DNA from: Symbiodinium natans
Taxonomy: Eukaryota; Sar; Dinophyceae; Suessiales; Symbiodiniaceae
Assembly: GCA_905221605.1 (NCBI GenBank)
Contig: CAJNDS010002657.1
Span: 895,001-959,000, forward strand
Direction of reading: 5' to 3'
DNA: 64,000 nucleotides
Both the position numbers and the translations under genes were made by a program. This document shows positions 11,119-20,600 of this stretch, one piece after another (the stretch's first letter is position 1; the number at the start of each line of letters is the position of its first letter). The notes under the pieces were generated by a model that saw only the letters and a program-made list of their open reading frames with translations, was not told the DNA's origin and did not search any database.

Positions 11119-12120
11119 GGGTTTCGGGTTGAACCTCTGTAGGGAGCAGGTTAGGGATGTGGGGCTTCAGGGCTTCTGAGGGTTTCAGGGAGGAAGGCTG
11201 TTTGAAAGTTTGGAAATCGGGTTTTGGGGTTTAGGACAGAAATGTGGCCCCTCATGAAGCCTGCAAACCCTATAAGTAAGCCCTACAAACACTATGCCCT
11301 ATAAACCCCGATAAGCCCTATAGACCCTGTAAACGCTGTCAGCACCGGAAGCGCTTCTTACCCCTATACACCCCTACAAAACCTCGTAAGCCGCATAACC
11401 CCTAAAAAACCCATACAATCTAGAAACCCTACAAGCCACAGACGCCCTGTAAACCCCAAAATTCTGTGCGTGGGAGGGGGGAAAGTCGTAGCGAAGTAGC
11501 AGGGGATTCGATGACTTTCTTCAGAGTTCAGGGTTTAAAGCCTCGGCCCCCAAGCGCATAACCCCTGATGGGTTGAAGTTCAGGTGCATGGGCATTTCCT
11601 CAGCACCTACCTCCCCGAGCCACGGCCCGGGGACGAAGCTTCTCGCAAGGCGCCCATTCTTGGGATTCACTGAGGGCCGGAGTAGTTCCCTCCACCACCT
11701 GGGTTTAGGGTTTAGGGTTTAGGGTTTAGGGTTGCCAAATAAGGCCGTGGATCCTACAGAAATCTACAGAAGATAGCTTCAGAGCTTCAGGCAGCTGAAG
11801 ACCGGGACGACCGAAGAATGTTTGCTGGTTCTTCGGTCATTCAGGAACTCGGTACCCCATGTCCCCCTGTATAATAAGCCCTCAATGGTTTCCTACACAA
11901 TTCCGGGATGTCGTGCCCCATTCTGGGTGGTTGTCGCTTGCTCTGGGGAGCCGATCCTTGATGTATGTCCATCTCGACCGATGACCCTAAACCCCAAGAA
12001 GCTTAATCACCAAACTCTAAAGCCTAAACCGGGTTCAGGGTTTAGGGTTTAGGGTTTAGGGTTTAGGGTTTAGGGTTTAGGGTTTAGGGTCTAAGCCCCC
12101 TGTAAACCCTAAACCCATCT
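9036..12120. other. ITS mosaic with unique islands, no assignable gene
   Basis: Long CCCTAAA arrays lie at 9180-9355 and 10330-10715, and TTTAGGG-type arrays at 10800-11040. Unique islands at 9370-9408 (open frame ending in a GT donor after CCAG), 9425-9510, 9780-10190, 10715-10800 and 11720-11990 contain short open frames. In 9780-10190, three successive frames on the plus strand are each open for 35-40 codons but do not join obviously. A 23-base G run sits at 9521-9543. Confidence 0.6.
10371..10438. mobile_element. Inverted-repeat element family A, partial copy
   Basis: The segment shares the central AAAAAGGGCACCC hairpin and the ...GACTCTTGG right end of the family seen complete at 36379-36488 and 39093-39202. 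The left end is missing or diverged, and the copy sits between CCCTAAA arrays. Confidence 0.55.
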
Positions 12121-12423
12121 TTCCTGGGCCCGCCAGGAATCTACCAAACCACCGTCACACCACGTGTCCTTGTCAAGGCCGGGGTGGGGGACCCTCCTTC
12201 GAGCTTCGGTTCCGTCGTTGCTTCTGGGGTTTAGGAGTGAGAGCTTCGGGTTTGGAGTTTAGTTTTGGGGTTGCGGGGTTCAGGATTCAGAGTTTGGAGT
12301 TTAGGGGTTTAGTCCATTTCGCCGATGCTGCATTCGCTACAGCCCTACACCCTACATCCTTTAACCTTTAAGCCCAAAAGCCCCTGAACCATAAACCCAT
12401 TGAACTTAAAACCCTAGGGTGAG

Positions 12424-12560
12424 GGTGAGTCCGAGGGGGTTGCTGGACCACAAGCGGGAAAGGACGACCTCCCTGACAGGCTGTTTAGGCTTCGAAGTGC
12501 AGGGGTTTCCCTCTGGGGCATCCTTGCCTACACCCCAAACCCTCAACCCTAGACCCTAAA
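12424..12560 (+). CDS. Unassigned exon-like open frame
   Basis: A plus-strand frame is open for about 43 codons in unique sequence (ESEGVAGPQAGKDDLPDRLF, then LRSAGVSLWGILAYTP) before reaching CCCTAAA repeats and a stop. The balanced, charged composition looks like protein, but I recognise no family and the exon ends are uncertain. Confidence 0.25.
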
Positions 12561-12671
12561 CTGTAAACCCTAGACTAGGGTTTAGGGTTTAGGGTTTAGG
12601 GTTTAGGGTTTAGGGTTTAGGGTTTAGGGTTTCGGGTTTAGGGGCGCCTACCAAGCCCAACAGCTCGCGGC

Positions 12672-13007
12672 TTGTCTGCTAGGACCTTTCTCGTGTTCGC
12701 AGATGCGGAAGATCTACGAAGACGCCTCGTGGAAGCAGCGAGACGGCTCGTATCAAGCATATACCATTTGGCGTTCACGTGTGGCTTTCGGATTGTTTCA
12801 TATACATATATATATATACACATGTGCATATGTATTTGTTCCCCACCTTCTTCTCTTCGCCCGGATCTTCTCCTCGCCCGGTCTACTCCTGGAGCCTCCC
12901 TGGAGTGCCTAACCCCAGAGACTCCTGGAGTGCCCAGCCCCAAAAACTCCCTTGAGTGCCCAATTTCAGAGACTCCTGGAGTGCCCAACCCCAGAGTCTC
13001 CCTGTAG
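12672..13007 (+). CDS. Unassigned open frame running into a 26-base repeat
   Basis: The first 40 codons (RTFLVFADAEDLRRRLVEAA and on) predict an amphipathic helix. A competing frame from 12702 reads MRKIYEDASWKQRDGSYQAY, which loosely resembles a MORN repeat. Both run through an AT/TA microsatellite (12796-12835) and into the tandem array at 12900-13122. Only the unique part can be considered seriously, and the two frames exclude each other. Function is unknown. Confidence 0.25.
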   Translation: MSARTFLVFADAEDLRRRLVEAARRLVSSIYHLAFTCGFRIVSYTYIYIHMCICICSPPSSLRPDLLLARSTPGASLECLTPETPGVPSPKNSLECPISETPGVPNPRVSL

Positions 13008-13122
13008 TGCCCAATTGCAGAGTCTCCATGGAGTGCCCAACCCCAGAGTCTCCCTACCCCAGAGACTCCCAGGAATGCCCAACCCCAGAGTCTCCCTGGC
13101 GTGCCCAACCCCGGAGTCTAAG
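12900..13122. repeat. Tandem repeat, 25-26 base unit
   Basis: About eight copies of TGGAGTGCCCAACCCCAGAG plus a CTCC spacer, with copy starts at 12901, 12926, 12952, 12977, 13003, 13029 and on. Copies differ by scattered substitutions. The unit is not a multiple of three, so long frames across it are chance. Confidence 0.9.
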
Positions 13123-13458
13123 CAAAAACTAAGAAGTCGTATTTAAATCAATGTGTCTTTGTTTGAACATCCTATTTGCGCTCTTTCCTTTTAACGAGGA
13201 CCAAGGTGGGGATGTTCGAAGTAAAATAATTTATAGTTGTATATTCTGCACCTCTAAAGGAGTTTACATGGCCCCCTTAATATGTGGCCCCTTTACCTTC
13301 TTGTAAAGGGTGTAGGGTATTTAGGGGTTCAGGGTATATGAGGGTTTGGGGTGTAGGGTTTAGGGTTTCAGGGTATCTAAGGGGTATAGACGGGTTCCCA
13401 TACTAAGGGCCCAGATGAAGGGACCATGTGGCTTCCCTTACATGTACCGAGGCTGTGA

Positions 13459-13593
13459 CCACCTCTGCCTGAGGACGTACTTCGACCTTTCGACGGCGAA
13501 GTGTGGGGGAAAAAGCGCGGCCGTCCGCAGAAGCTGAGGACCCCGAGTCCCTTTAAGCCCCAAGCCCGTACGGCCCTAAACCCTAAATCCTAA
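13459..13593 (+). CDS. Unassigned open frame with AT-hook-like motif
   Basis: Forty-four codons are open from 13459 to TAA at 13591-13593. The peptide contains FDGEVWGKKRGRPQKLRTPS. KKRGRPQK fits the AT-hook core (R-G-R-P flanked by basic residues), and FDGEVWGKKRG could instead be a diverged MORN repeat. No flanking exon is identifiable, so both readings are tentative. Confidence 0.3.
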   Translation, partial: PPLPEDVLRPFDGEVWGKKRGRPQKLRTPSPFKPQARTALNPKS

Positions 13594-14237
13594 ACCCTAA
13601 ACCCTAAATGCCCTACCTGTACATACATCCTAGAGCCCACCAGATTCCTACTGAATTCATCCAAGCCTTTCAAATATCCCCATTCAATTCACCCGACAGA
13701 AAAAGCCCTTTTACTTGCAGGGCACCTGTAGTTGAGGATGATCATGACCAATGCTGGTTAAAGCACATGGCCCATAACCCCAGCTATACAACCGACCGCT
13801 ATTTTGTCGTACACAGTCCTGAAATTTGGCTGGCATCCAACAGAAGAGTTGCCCAATGAGAGCCACCTGCAGGGATCTGTTAAGGCCCTAGACCATGCCC
13901 CCTCTTCAGTATTCAGGGTAAGGTTTCTATTGCCCGAGCTGGTCGCTCCCCTCCTGAAACCCCTAGTTACACGTAAAGCCAACACTTCTATGTAGGGCTA
14001 AGGTTACACAGGCATAGGTCGCTACACTGCGCCCTGACGTGCAGATTTTTCCACGGTTCCAAATTCGAGGCTCAAAGTTTAGGATATTGGGTTTGGAGCT
14101 TTCGGGATATGGTCAGTGGCGGGACTCGCGTCGGCCCGAGATCTTTGAAGCGTAGGAACCCAACACCCTCAAATTCTCAAACTCCAGGAGACTGAAGCCC
14201 TACAGTCCCCACAGGGGTTTAGGGTTTAGGGCTCAGG

Positions 14238-14339
14238 GTTTAAATGGACCCTACATTTGGGGTTATACCCTATACTACCAAAATTCCTATTCAGGTATAT
14301 GGACCATAAACCCTTTCAGAGTTCATTTGGTCCACAAGG
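14238..14339. mobile_element. Inverted-repeat element, family I, diverged copy
   Basis: It shares TTGGGGTTATACCCTATACT, the GGTATATGGACC block and the right end GTTCATTTGGTCC..CAAGG with the copy at 3450-3587, in the same order and spacing. It lacks the long ITS insertion seen there, having only one CCCTTT remnant at the corresponding place. Confidence 0.65.
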
Positions 14340-14890
14340 AGGGTCGGAAAGTGGGGAGAATCCTATTGGCTCTTGGAAGCGTCTTTCTGCACCAAGAAGC
14401 AGTAAGTATAGTCTAAACCTAAACTCTGAACCCTAGACCCTCAACCCTAAGCCCTAAACGGCCACAGCCCCTAAACCGTAAACGGCTCTAAACTCTTAAA
14501 CCCTAAACCCTAAACCCTAAACCCCAAACCCCAAACCCTAAACCCTAAACCCTAAACCCTAAACCTTAAACCCTAAGCCTGGATCTTGGAGCATCATGCC
14601 GGCGATCTCAGCTCACTGTCGAGGCCTTGGCGTTGCGGGGACCTCCATGGGCTTTCAGGGTTTAGGGTTTAGGGCTAGGGTTTAGGGTTTAGGGTTCAGG
14701 GTTTAGGGTTTAGGCTTTAGGGTTCAGGATTTTGGGGTTTGGGATTTAGGGTTTAGGGTTTAGAGTAGTTAGGAGCGCTTAAAGGTATACTTTGTGGGAG
14801 TAGGAGAATCCCAATTGGGGTACTTTTCTCGGGTACTCAGAGCTCTGACTTCGGACGAAGATTGTTGACACAGAAGGACTCGGGCCCCCA

Positions 14891-14985
14891 TACCCAGAGG
14901 GTCCATTTGTAGTACTATTATGGAATTAGGCACCCACAAACCATACTAAATAGGGTTTTGGGGTCCCTATGGACCCTCTGGGATA
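14891..14985. mobile_element. Inverted-repeat element with CCCAGAGGGTCCAT ends
   Basis: The arms at about 14891-14906 and 14969-14985 match as inverted repeats over 15 perfect bases plus one gap. The interior includes ATTAGGCACCC and GGGGTCCC stretches similar in style to families E and F. Only one copy was seen in the window. Confidence 0.6.
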
Positions 14986-15010
14986 CGTTGAATCCTAGAT
15001 GAGGCCCTAG

Positions 15011-15223
15011 GGCCTAGGGCCCCAGTTCATCGCAGCCGCGCTGAGGAGCGGGTGGCAAGCTGTCGAGTCAGTGGCGCCAGGGAGTGACGCAGCCGCCTGC
15101 AGCCGCGCTGTGGTGCTTGCACTAGACCTCGCTGTGGTGATCTCCCCGGCTCTAACCGCAGGGCGCATGATGACGACGGTGGCTCAGGGTTATGGCAGAG
15201 GATCCTCGAGAAAGGGACCTTAG
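15011..15223 (+). CDS. Unassigned open frame, alanine-rich
   Basis: Open for about 70 codons after a stop at 15008-15010 to TAG at 15221-15223. The peptide includes QFIAAALRSGWQAVESVAPG and AVVLALDLAVVISPALTAG, giving a plausible amphipathic helix and a hydrophobic stretch. There is no ITS inside the first 55 codons. An overlapping frame with an ATG (15192-15482) reads MAEDPRERDLSRYLQNSLHT. Both cannot be exons over the overlap. No family was recognised. Confidence 0.3.
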   Translation, partial: GLGPQFIAAALRSGWQAVESVAPGSDAAACSRAVVLALDLAVVISPALTAGRMMTTVAQGYGRGSSRKGP

Positions 15224-15561
15224 TAGATACCTGCAGAACTCCCTACACACTAGTAGAAGTACGAAGGATAGAAACATTCTTTGTTACGGTTTTCATCATC
15301 CAGATGATATCCTGACCCCTAAACCCTCCCTCAAACCCCAAACACTAATTAGACCCCAAAAAATTCTGCGTTTGAAAGGCAGCGGCATCGGGAGCATTCT
15401 GGCGCGGCCGAGGTCGACGCTTCGGTGGAGTCCTGGCCAGGTGGAGCCCGAGGTTTGCTTGAGTTCAGGGTTTAGGGTTTAGGGTTTAGGGTTTAGGGTT
15501 TAGGGTTTAGGGTTTAGGGTTTGAGGTTTAGGGGGTTCGAACTATGGGCTCTTAGTTTCTA

Positions 15562-15686
15562 AGGGTAGTTGCATGGTCCCTTAGTTTGGGCCCTTAAACG
15601 GGTACTATATACCCTCTACAAATGAAGGGCCCATACATCAGAGCCCTTAGGTAAGGGGCCATATGAAGAGACCATCTAACTACCCG
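15562..15686. mobile_element. Inverted-repeat element family B
   Basis: The left end GGGTAGTTGCATGGTCCC (about 15562-15580) is matched in inverse by ACCATCTAACTACCC at 15671-15685. The adjacent TTAGT(T/A)TGGGCCCTTAAACGGG block also occurs at 38371-38471 and, on the minus strand, at 52781-52856. No coding capacity. Confidence 0.7.
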
Positions 15687-15868
15687 TAGATTAATCTGGG
15701 CCCCTTGCTAGATAAGCCTTAAATACACTCTATAGACAAGGGCCCATACTTCGGGATGAAGGGTAAGGAGGGTTCAGGGTTCAGGGTTCAGGGTTCAGGG
15801 TTTAGGGTTTAGGGTTTAGGGTTTAGGGTTTCGGGTTTGGGGAGGGACCATGCTAAGGGCCCACTGGG

Positions 15869-15891
15869 TTTGGGGGGGGGGGGGGGGGGGT
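15869..15891. repeat. Poly-G run
   Basis: About twenty G residues follow a TTT, one of several T-then-G homopolymer junctions in the window. Confidence 0.9.
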
Positions 15892-16100
15892 GTTAGGGTG
15901 GTTTTGCCTTGAATTCTGGAGGGTGGCCTTGGCCTTCGGCTTCGGATTTACAACTCAGGCTGCAGTATTCGGTGAGGGAGGCATATCTAGTTGCCATCTG
16001 GGTTCCTCTACAGTGGTGCGAGTGGTCCGGGACGGTGCCTCTACAGTGGTGCGAGTGGTCCGGGATACCTGGGGAGCAGACATGTGCTTGTGCCCCTAAC
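15892..16100 (+). CDS. Unassigned open frames with 33-base internal duplication
   Basis: Two plus-strand frames stay open over 65-69 codons. A 28-base segment beginning CCTCTACAGTGGTGCGAGTG is repeated 33 bases later (16005 and 16038), keeping both frames intact and giving a duplicated STVVRVVRD or PLQWCEWSG. The in-phase duplication is compatible with coding sequence, but which frame is used is unclear. Confidence 0.25.
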
Positions 16101-16329
16101 CCCTAAACCCTGAACCCTGAACCCTGAACCCTGAACCCTGAACCCTGAACCCTAACTCTAAACCCTAAACCCTGAACCCTAAACCCTAAACCCTAAACCC
16201 TGAACCCTGAACCCTGAACCCTGAACCCTAAACCCTGCCACGGCTCCCCTGTGCTCCATGCTCGCCAGGCCCGACACGCTCTTGCCATCCGGGCAGAAGC
16301 TTCTGGAACTCAAAGACCTGCCACTCGGG

Positions 16330-16890
16330 GTTAAGGGTATGGGGTTAAGGGTTTGGGGTTTAGGATTTAGGGTTTGGGGGTAGTTTAGGGTTTAGGGTTT
16401 GTGGGGTTTAGGGTTTAGGGTTTGTGGGGTTTAGGGTTTGTGGGGTTTGGGGTTTAGGGTTTGTGGGGTTTAGGGTTTGGGTTTGGGGTTTAGGGTTTGG
16501 GGGATCAGGGTTTGCGGTTTAGGGGGTTTAGGGTTTAGTTTGTGGGGTTTAGGGTTTGGGGTTAGGATTTGGGGTTTTGGGTTTAGGGTTTGTGTGGTTT
16601 AGGGTTTGGGGTTTAGGGTTTGTGGGGTGTAGGGTTTGGGGTTTAGGATTTGGGGTTTTGGGTTTAGGGTTTGTGTGGTGTTTGCGGTTTCTGGTTTGGG
16701 GTTTAGGGTTTGTGGGGTTTAGGGTTTGGGGTTTAAGGTTTTGGAGTTTTGGGTTTGGGGTTTAGGGTTTTTGGAGTTTCGGGCTTGGGGTTTAGGGTTT
16801 GGGGTTTAGGGTGTGTGGGTTTTGGGGTTGGTTTGGGGTTTGTAGAGTTTGGGGTTTAGGGTTTGGGGTTTAGGGTTTGGGGATTAGGGT
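16330..16890 (+). repeat. Variant telomeric block, TTTGTGGGG and TTTGGGG units
   Basis: A 550-base block mixes TTTAGGG with TTTGGGG, TTTGTGGGG and TTTGTGTGG units in short higher-order groups (14-16 bases). The open frames across it (GLGFGVLGLGF) are repeat translations. Confidence 0.85.
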
Positions 16891-16896
16891 ATATAG

Positions 16897-17106
16897 GATT
16901 TAGGTCATTTTGGGCCTGCATACTCCGTTGTGAAGGGAATTCTGCGAGAAAGCAGGTTTGATCCCGCTGACAGCAGTGCGCGCGGAACGCATGCGCCAAT
17001 CGTTAACCTTTTACCGTTTGTGGCTGCGGGCCGCCTGGGCAGTGCAGCAGAACCTTCAGGACACGGTGCACGGAATAGCTTCAGAGCCCTTTGCAAAGTC
17101 AGGTGA
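16897..17106 (+). CDS. Unassigned open frame in a 650-base unique island
   Basis: Open for 69 codons to TGA at 17104-17106. The peptide includes AYSVVKGILRESRFDPADSS and APIVNLLPFVAAGRLGSAAE. An opposite-strand frame (16905-17156) and a following plus frame (17126-17545, MDELHTDNSPPLIVETGRVP) are also open. The island 16905-17560 is one of the longest ITS-free pieces, so at least part of it may be coding, but the strand is undecided. Confidence 0.3.
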   Translation, partial: DLGHFGPAYSVVKGILRESRFDPADSSARGTHAPIVNLLPFVAAGRLGSAAEPSGHGARNSFRALCKVR

Positions 17107-17262
17107 CCAAAGCCCTTAAGAAGCCGTGGATGAACTCCACACAGACAATAGCCCACCCCTGATCGTGGAAACCGGCCGGGTGCCAGATGGTCTCAACCTG
17201 ATGAGCCATTTTCCACCTTTGGTGGACAACAAACAGCGGGACGAAGCGCGAACCGCCTGCAC

Positions 17263-17562
17263 ATGCCGCGAATTCTCTCGTGGTTCCTGCGTGCCAAAGA
17301 GGCTGTGCGCAAGCATCTCCTGCGCACGGAAGGTCGGGCGCACGCAATGTGCGAGCAGGCCAAGCACAGAGTGTACAAGGCACGCGACCCTCAAAGTCTC
17401 CTCCCCCTTCCCCCCTTCACCTCCCATTCCCGAAACACAAACTCTCGTCCGGGTACCCCAGACGAAAAGGATAGAAACCCTCAAAGAACATTTACGGAAC
17501 CCATATATAGGGGCCCTAAACCGTGGCACGGAACTTGCCGACTAGCACAGCTTGAAGCTTAA
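17263..17562 (+). CDS. Unassigned open frame, basic and helical
   Basis: The frame reads MPRILSWFLRAKEAVRKHLL then RTEGRAHAMCEQAKHRVYKA, an arginine- and lysine-rich amphipathic pattern. It overlaps the frame at 17126-17545 in another register and minus-strand frames at 17099-17529. I favour no single one. No family was recognised. Confidence 0.25.
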   Translation: MPRILSWFLRAKEAVRKHLLRTEGRAHAMCEQAKHRVYKARDPQSLLPLPPFTSHSRNTNSRPGTPDEKDRNPQRTFTEPIYRGPKPWHGTCRLAQLEA

Positions 17563-18745
17563 TCCCACATGCTTAACAAACCTTTGACCCAGAGTAGTGT
17601 AGTTGCTTAGTAGGGTTTAGGGTTTAGTTTCCGTCTGCGTCAGGCCGAATACCCATCCAGCTAACTTAGACCATGATTTGGGTTTCGGGCTTTAGGGATG
17701 TAGTGCTGTGGGTTGCGCAAGTGGAGTCGGAAGTAGGGCACTAACTACACTTCTAACTTGTCAGGACGACATTTACTTAAGATACTTACGTAAGATTCCT
17801 AAGCCCCTACTTTAGAAGTCTCATAAGCTTTCCAGTGCAGGGTCTATGAGTGCTTCGTTTTGGAGCCCGAAGCCTGAATCTTAGACTTTACAACCCCTGG
17901 GCCCCACAAGCTTTACAACCCCTGGGCCCCACAAGCCTACAGCCTAAGCGATCCTGACCCCCCAAAAGCCTCAAATAATTAATCCCTAAACCGTCCGAGG
18001 AGCCCTAAATCCTCCGCAGACCCCAAACCCCAAACCCTAAACCCCACCCCAAAGCCCCCCAAACAACACCCCTAAACCCCAAGCCCTCAACCCTAAACTT
18101 TCCTAAACCCTAAATAACCCTAAACAACCCTAAATAACCCTAAATAACCCTAAATAACCCTAAATAACCCTAAATATCCCTAAATATCCCTAACCCCTAA
18201 ACCCAAGAAGGTACCCTAAATGACGGCGCTAGGAGACCGGCAAAGCTTGCGCTATGGCGCCGCCGCACTGTCGGCGCGGCGGCCATGGTTTAGGGTTTAG
18301 GGTTTGGGGTTTGGGGTTTGGGGTTTGGGGTTTGGGGTTTAGGGTTTAGGGTTTAGGGTTTAGGGTTTAGGGTTTAGGGTTTGGGGTTTGGGGTTTGGGG
18401 TTTAGGGTTTGGGGTTTAGGGTTTAGGGTTTAGGGTTTAGGGTTCAGGCAGGGTTCAGAGTTCAGGGTTCAGGGTTCAGGGTTCAGGGTTCAGGGTTCAG
18501 GGTTCAGGGTTCAGTGAACAGGGGCCTAGGGTTTCGAGCCTTGCGGGCGGAAGTATGGGGACTCCTGACTCAGGCTTCTGTAGCCATATCCCTTGTCTAG
18601 GCTTAGGTTCCTTCAATCGCCCACCACAAAAAAAAGGGATGGACAGTGTCTCCCAGAATCTCTGGAAACCTGGTGGGGCTTAGGGTTGAGGGAGCTTGTT
18701 GGGTAGGGCCTTGGGGTATTTTACATGCTCCCTTATTGAATCTAA

Positions 18746-18774
18746 GAGGATCATGTTTAGCAAACATGATCCTC
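18746..18774. repeat. Perfect 13-base hairpin
   Basis: GAGGATCATGTTT (18746-18758) pairs exactly with AAACATGATCCTC (18762-18774) around an AGC loop. It lies in a unique island with no neighbouring ITS for about 70 bases. It might be the remnant of an inverted-repeat element or a structured RNA. Confidence 0.85.
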
Positions 18775-19904
18775 ATTAGGAAGGTTTTTGCAGAGGGTTT
18801 CAAGGGCCGCAGGCAGAGAATTTGAATTATCGCCCTACACCTTAAACCCTAAACCCTAAACCCTAAACCCTAAGCCCTAAACCCTAAACCCTAAACCCTA
18901 AACCCTAAACCCTAAACCCTAAACCCTAAACCGCAAGGCTTTAGGTTGCAGGGCTTATAGGTGTGGACTTTACGCAAACTGGACTTTCGGAACCAAACCC
19001 TAAACCCTAACCCCTAAACCCCAAACCCTAAACCCTAAACCCTAAACCCTAAACCCCAAGCTCTAAGCCCTAAGCCCTAAACCCTAAGCCCTAAACCCTA
19101 CACCCTAAACCCTAAGCCCTAGAGTTGAGGCTTTATCTAGGAACCCCCTCCACCCACTCCAGGCCCTGGCAACAGGACGCGCCTGTCGGCGGTTGACGGC
19201 GCGCCGGGCGGCGACATCAGCGGAGGCCCAAAACCCAAGGGTACAACCTTAAGGGTCCAAGATAGAACCTATAGAAACGAGTAGAATGTAAGGTCATTCC
19301 CGACATCCCTGTTGTGGGTGCTGAAGGCTGGGGTTCAGGGCTTGGGGTTTAGGGTTTGGGTTAAGGGTTTAGGGTTTAGGGTTTGGGGTTTAGGATTTAG
19401 GGTTTGGGGTTTTTTTAGGGTTTAGGGTTTGGGGTTTAGGGTTTAGGGTTTTTGGGTACTCGTACCACTTTGGCATGCAAGTCTTGTAAGTGTGCCCCGA
19501 GTTGTTGTGAACCCTGGTGATAAAATCTGCTTTGGGCAGGATCGAAAGATGTACCTGATGGTTCTGATGATGGTTCTGACGCATGTCCTTATGATCCTTA
19601 TCTTCCCTGTCCAGTGGCTTCACCCAAACCCTAAAACCTAAACCCTAAACCCTAAACCCTAAACCCTAAACCCTAAACCCTAAACCCTAATCCCTAAACC
19701 CTAAACCCTAAACCCTAAACCCTAAGTAGCTTCATGTTCAAGGGCAGCCGATGTCAGTGTCCGGCCAGGAGACCGCCGACGACGCAGGAGTTCCCGACAC
19801 GTTGTCTGAGGAGGGCTACGGGATGGTTCGGATATGGGGGCTTACGAAAAGGGGCTTACGAAAAGGGGCTTACGAAATGGGTTTAGGGTTTAGGGTTTAG
19901 GGTT

Positions 19905-19989
19905 AGGACGCCCAAAAATAGACCCCAAATAGTAGGATTCCCTCATAAAATGTACCCCAATAAAGTACCCCCTAATTTCGGAAACCTCC
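19905..19989 (-). mobile_element. Inverted-repeat element family E, minus orientation
   Basis: The reverse complement begins with the family end GGTTTCCGAAATTAGGGGG, continues through GTACTTTATTGGGG and GGGAATCCTACTATTTGGGG, and closes with a TATTTTTGGGCG end. Copies in plus orientation lie at 32972-33040, 33057-33170, 34676-34732 and 44494-44560. Confidence 0.7.
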
Positions 19990-20083
19990 AGATACACTCA
20001 GTTCCTGTGGCCAACGCGTTTCAGTTTTGTACGTGTAAGAGGACAAGACTCGTGACACCCTGGAGGGATAACCCCAACGCCTG

Positions 20084-20263
20084 ATGCTTCGGAATTCTCA
20101 GGTTGAACTCTCCAGTGCTGCTCTAACGCAAAACTCAAAGACTAAAGCGCAATTGAACCACACGCCCTTGAGCAAGTCAAGTGGGCCGTCTAAGTTCAGC
20201 CGCAATGGCACTTTAGTGCAAATGTGTGTTTCTATTGCTGGTTGTTTTCCATGCTTTTCTTAG
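20084..20263 (+). CDS. Unassigned 59-residue open frame with ATG
   Basis: An ATG at 20084 opens 59 codons to TAG at 20261-20263 (MLRNSQVELSSAALTQNSKT, serine- and lysine-rich, ending in a short cysteine-containing hydrophobic tail). It contains no ITS and is followed by about 170 bases of AT-rich sequence that would suit a 3' untranslated region. No family was recognised. Confidence 0.35.
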   Translation: MLRNSQVELSSAALTQNSKTKAQLNHTPLSKSSGPSKFSRNGTLVQMCVSIAGCFPCFS

Positions 20264-20440
20264 TCATCGAATGAAATCATGGTATTAACGTATTAGTATG
20301 ATGCTGTGTCATTACGTTTTCTTAATTTGTTTATTGTTATGTAGTGTAGTATTCTATTGTGTTTAGCTTATGATTTCATGATTTTCTCACTGGCCTTTCA
20401 TATTCCATTATCGCATCATTACATAGTTTCACGTTTTAGG
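20264..20440. other. AT-rich tract
   Basis: Base composition drops sharply to A and T (TTGTTTATTGTTATGTAGTG and similar) over some 170 bases, unlike the surrounding GC-balanced islands. It holds no ITS until 20435. It could be a 3' untranslated region, a scaffold-type sequence or an insertion of foreign origin. Nothing else was seen in it. Confidence 0.6.
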
Positions 20441-20468
20441 GTTTAGGGTTTAGGGTTTAGGATACATA

Positions 20469-20600
20469 TGGCTGTTTTAAAACGTCGCGTCAGTACATAA
20501 GGCCAGTCGTGGCAGCTTGTTCGGCCCCGGGGTCACGACTAGTAAGATGGGAGAAGATAGCACTTACTGCACAGTATGGAAGCACAATAGCCAGATCGTT
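20469..20600 (+). CDS. Unassigned exon-like open frame
   Basis: The frame runs for 44 codons from 20469 without ITS and contains RQYIRPVVAACSAPGSRLVR and WEKIALTAQYGSTIAR. Composition is protein-like, but the frame simply continues into TTTAGGG repeats, and no splice sites stand out. Confidence 0.3.

Larger units (their letters stand above)
13594..15010. other. Mixed ITS and unique islands, no assignable gene
   Basis: A unique, ITS-poor piece at 13600-14160 has overlapping open frames on both strands (plus 13608-13859, minus 13758-13985), which makes either uncertain. CCCTAAA and TTTAGGG arrays follow. Two inverted-repeat elements (14238-14339, 14891-14985) are listed separately. Confidence 0.6.
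17546..20083. other. ITS mosaic with short islands, no assignable gene
   Basis: The stretch holds a 25-base direct duplication (TTTACAACCCCTGGGCCCCA core, 17885-17934), a CCCTAAATAA decamer run (18115-18185), TTTGGGG/TTTAGGG arrays (18290-18515) and CCCTAAA arrays (18840-18930, 19630-19725). Open-frame islands at 18220-18300 (MTALGDRQSLRYGAAALSAR), 19457-19640 (hydrophobic MYLMVLMMVLTHVLMILIFP) and 19745-19880 (MSVSGQETADDAGVPDTLSE) could be exons but are unassigned. A 14-base unit GGGGCTTACGAAAA is tripled at 19848-19879. Confidence 0.55.
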